From: SIG471 sp045638565
Lineage (GTDB): Bacteria > Bacillota > Clostridia > Oscillospirales > Butyricicoccaceae
Reading direction: 5' to 3'
Assembly (NCBI GenBank): GCA_045638565.1
Contig: JAZUBN010000007.1
Coordinates: forward strand, 1 to 15,512
DNA: 15,512 bases
In this document: piece after piece, positions 13,888 through 15,512 of the stretch
Numbering within the stretch: the first letter of the stretch is position 1
Layout of the letters: each line of letters starts with the position of its first letter
Made by a program: the position numbers and the translations under genes
The notes under the pieces: model-generated
Database searches by the model: none
Told to the model about the DNA's origin: nothing
Seen by the model: only the letters and a program-made list of their open reading frames with translations

Positions 13888-15270
13888 TTATAAATTATTT
13901 ACTATTTCCTTGAAAAGGTTGCCGCGCTCCATAAAGTTTTTATAAAGATCGAAAGAAGCGCATGCAGGGGACATTGTAACAATATCGCCGTTTACTGCGT
14001 TTGTCTTACATACATTTACCGCATCCTTAAGATTTTCGCAGACAATGACAGGGAGTTTTGCAGAGTCGTATTTTGGATTTGCTTCAACAGCAGCCTTGAT
14101 AGCCTGAGCTGTTGCGCCTACAAGAACGAGCACTTTTACATGGTCAAGGATTTCTTCTGCAAGACCATCGAATGGGATATGCTTATCAGAACCACCGGCA
14201 ATAAGAATTACCTTATCATTGAAAGAATGGAAGCCTGCAATTGTTCTTGTTGGGGAAGATGCAATAGAGTCATTATAATACTTTACGCCATCGAGTTCAC
14301 GTACAAATTCAATTCTGTGCTCAACACCGCCGAAGTTCTTTGCAACATCAATGATAGTTTCAACGTCTACCATATCGTGAACCGCTGCAATTGCAGTCAT
14401 ATAGTTTTCAACATTATGGAAACCGACGATCTTGATATCCTTGCGCTGAAGAATGTTCTTTCTTATGCCATTTTCATTGATGTAAATCCATTCGTCATCG
14501 CAACAAACGCCGTTCTCGATTTCTTCGTGTGGAGAGAAAAGACGAACTTTGGATGGTGCTTTCGCCATCTGGTCGGATGTGTAAGGACAATTCTTATTGA
14601 GAACAATCACATTATTTTCGTTCTGATGCATAAAGATATTTTCCTTAGCCCATACATATTCTTCCATATCTTTATGAACGTCAAGATGGTTAGGGGAAAG
14701 GTTTGTGATAACTGCAACATCAGGAGATTTCTTCATAGTCATAAGCTGGAAAGAAGAAAGCTCTACAACAGCAACGTGAGTTTCCTTCATATCAAAAACC
14801 TTATCGATAAGCGGTGTGCCGATATTGCCGCCGATATGAACAGTTTTGCCCTGCTTTTTAAGCATTTCTGCAATAAGAGTAGTTGTTGTTGTCTTTCCGT
14901 CAGAACCTGTTACAGCAATAATCGGGCATGGACATAATTCGAAGAAAAGCTCCATTTCAGACATAAGAACAGCCCCTTTTTCCTGAGCCTTTACAATCTG
15001 CGGAAGGTCAGGACGCATACCTGGTGTTCTAAAAATATAGTCTGCATCAATATGGTCAAGATAATCTTCGCCAAGCACACATGGAACATTGTGGTGGAAA
15101 AGTTCATCCTTAATTCGTTTGTCGATCTTATCTTCGCTCTTTTTGTCAAAGCCGGTTACAGTGGCGCCAAATTTGACAAGAACGCGCATAAGAGGCATAT
15201 TAGAAATGCCAAGACCTAATATACTTACGGTTTTGCCGTAGAGATTATCAATGAAATCGTTGGAAATCAT
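13888..15270 (-). CDS. murD: UDP-N-acetylmuramoyl-L-alanine:D-glutamate ligase
   Basis: 460 residues. MurD adds D-glutamate to UDP-MurNAc-L-Ala in cytoplasmic peptidoglycan precursor synthesis. Three Mur-ligase domains are visible: an N-terminal Rossmann-like domain with VSILGLGISN (15-24), the central ATPase with VTGSDGKTTTTT (120-131, K126), GGNIGTPL (147-154), ELSSFQL (170-176), NLSPNHLDVHK (190-200) and WAKENIF with K209 at the place of the carbamylated lysine, and a C-terminal domain starting near YYNDSIASSPTRT. The reading frame extends to an ATG at 15297, but that lies upstream of the strong AGGAGG at 15283-15278. The start is therefore one of two adjacent ATGs, 15273 (4-nt spacing) or 15270 (7-nt, preferred). 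It is not in a dcw cell-wall cluster here; it leads an operon of three M42 peptidases. Promoter at 15309-15337. Confidence 0.95.
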   Translation of the reverse strand: MISNDFIDNLYGKTVSILGLGISNMPLMRVLVKFGATVTGFDKKSEDKIDKRIKDELFHHNVPCVLGEDYLDHIDADYIFRTPGMRPDLPQIVKAQEKGAVLMSEMELFFELCPCPIIAVTGSDGKTTTTTLIAEMLKKQGKTVHIGGNIGTPLIDKVFDMKETHVAVVELSSFQLMTMKKSPDVAVITNLSPNHLDVHKDMEEYVWAKENIFMHQNENNVIVLNKNCPYTSDQMAKAPSKVRLFSPHEEIENGVCCDDEWIYINENGIRKNILQRKDIKIVGFHNVENYMTAIAAVHDMVDVETIIDVAKNFGGVEHRIEFVRELDGVKYYNDSIASSPTRTIAGFHSFNDKVILIAGGSDKHIPFDGLAEEILDHVKVLVLVGATAQAIKAAVEANPKYDSAKLPVIVCENLKDAVNVCKTNAVNGDIVTMSPACASFDLYKNFMERGNLFKEIVNNL

Positions 15271-15308
15271 CATAATTCCTCCTGAAAATATAATCATTAA
15301 CTATATAT

Positions 15309-15337
15309 AATATATATTTATTTCAAGATTATGTCAA
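15309..15337 (-). promoter_or_regulatory. Sigma-A promoter for the murD-M42 operon
   Basis: On the minus strand, -35 TTGACA (15337-15332, perfect consensus), 17-nt spacer, -10 TATATT (15314-15309). Expected start near 15302, giving a leader of about 31 nt with AGGAGG. Its -35 lies only 7 bp from the -35 of the divergent rnpB promoter. Confidence 0.83.
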
Positions 15338-15344
15338 TATATAT

Positions 15345-15373
15345 TTGACTTTTTGGTGAAAAACAAGTATAAT
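15345..15373 (+). promoter_or_regulatory. Sigma-A promoter for rnpB
   Basis: -35 TTGACT (15345-15350), 17-nt spacer, -10 TATAAT (15368-15373). Expected start near 15380, which coincides with where the RNase P RNA sequence begins. Confidence 0.88.
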
Positions 15374-15379
15374 AAATAG

Positions 15380-15512
15380 AGAGCAAGCTGTGCAGTCGCG
15401 TGTATCTGTCCGAAAGGTGATACATGAGGAAAGTCCGAGCTCCCAGGGCAAGGATAGTTGATAACGTCAACCGGGGGTGACCCTAGGACGAGTGCAACAG
15501 AGAGATACCGCC
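15380..15512 (+). ncRNA. rnpB: RNase P RNA, 5' part (runs off the window)
   Basis: The catalytic RNA of RNase P, which removes 5' leaders from pre-tRNAs. Recognised from the near-universal GAGGAAAGTCCGAGCTCC (15426-15443, P4 5' strand and CR-I), preceded by a GTATC...GATAC hairpin with a GAAA loop (P3), and followed by AGGGCA, GGATAGTTGATAACG and the conserved GTGCAACAGAGAGATACCGCC-like block at the window end. The 5' end is placed by the promoter (15345-15373) rather than by RNA evidence. The 3' half, including the P4 3' strand and the ACAGAA-containing CR-V, is outside. Ancestral type A structure is likely for Clostridia but cannot be proved from this part. Confidence 0.95.

Noticed and set aside
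14140..14937. Plus-strand open frame opposite murD
   Set aside because: Covers the MurD catalytic domain in antisense; no supporting signals.

Overview
The window looks like ordinary chromosome from a low-to-medium GC Gram-positive bacterium of the class Clostridia, possibly near Ruminococcaceae; nothing here fixes a genus. Pointers are strong AGGAGG-type ribosome binding sites, textbook sigma-A promoters (TTGAAA-17-TATAAT and similar), AT-rich intergenic DNA, RecD2 and ComFC of Firmicutes type, several M42 aminopeptidases, and an ATC-hydrolase-family protein. No mobile element, phage gene, CRISPR array or tRNA is visible. Nearly all the DNA is explained by recognisable genes.

Layout. Positions 1-475 (+) hold the 3' end of cysS, closed by a terminator at 491-524. 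Then recD2 (540-2756, +) overlaps a comFC-type phosphoribosyltransferase gene (2743-3387, +) by 14 nt. mreB (3462-4478, +) stands alone with its own strong promoter and shares a bidirectional terminator (4494-4534) with a minus-strand operon that reads peptidase M42 (8436-7408), rarA (7408-6155), AEC-family permease (6142-5201), rpe (5188-4541). The promoter for that operon is at 8472-8500. Next is a small-gene island: a minus-strand pair, cupin (9502-9158) and DUF1893 protein (9113-8691, terminator 8652-8686), diverges from a plus-strand pair, ATC-hydrolase-like protein (9576-10232) and GNAT acetyltransferase (10232-10741). The GNAT gene converges on a second minus-strand operon through a shared terminator (10728-10757). 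That operon is murD (15270-13888) followed by three consecutive M42 peptidases (13872-12835, 12819-11797, 11797-10772). Its promoter lies back to back with the promoter of rnpB, the RNase P RNA, whose 5' part (about 15380 to the window end) reads the other way.

How the genes fit together. The two long minus-strand operons join unrelated housekeeping tasks: peptide turnover (four M42 enzymes), replication-fork maintenance (RarA), pentose-phosphate metabolism (Rpe), transport (AEC) and peptidoglycan precursor synthesis (MurD). Junctions are tight: three are TAATG stop/start overlaps, and others place the next ribosome binding site on or against the preceding stop codon. RecD2 with ComFC is a compact DNA-recombination/uptake-flavoured pair.

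I do not see a clear novel system. The points most worth following are the murD plus triple-M42 operon with differing active-site residues, the four-gene cupin/DUF1893 versus ATC-hydrolase/GNAT island, and the recD2-comFC pairing. Two gene starts (M42 at 13872 using TTG, murD at 15270) differ from the longest open frame and are decided by ribosome binding sites.
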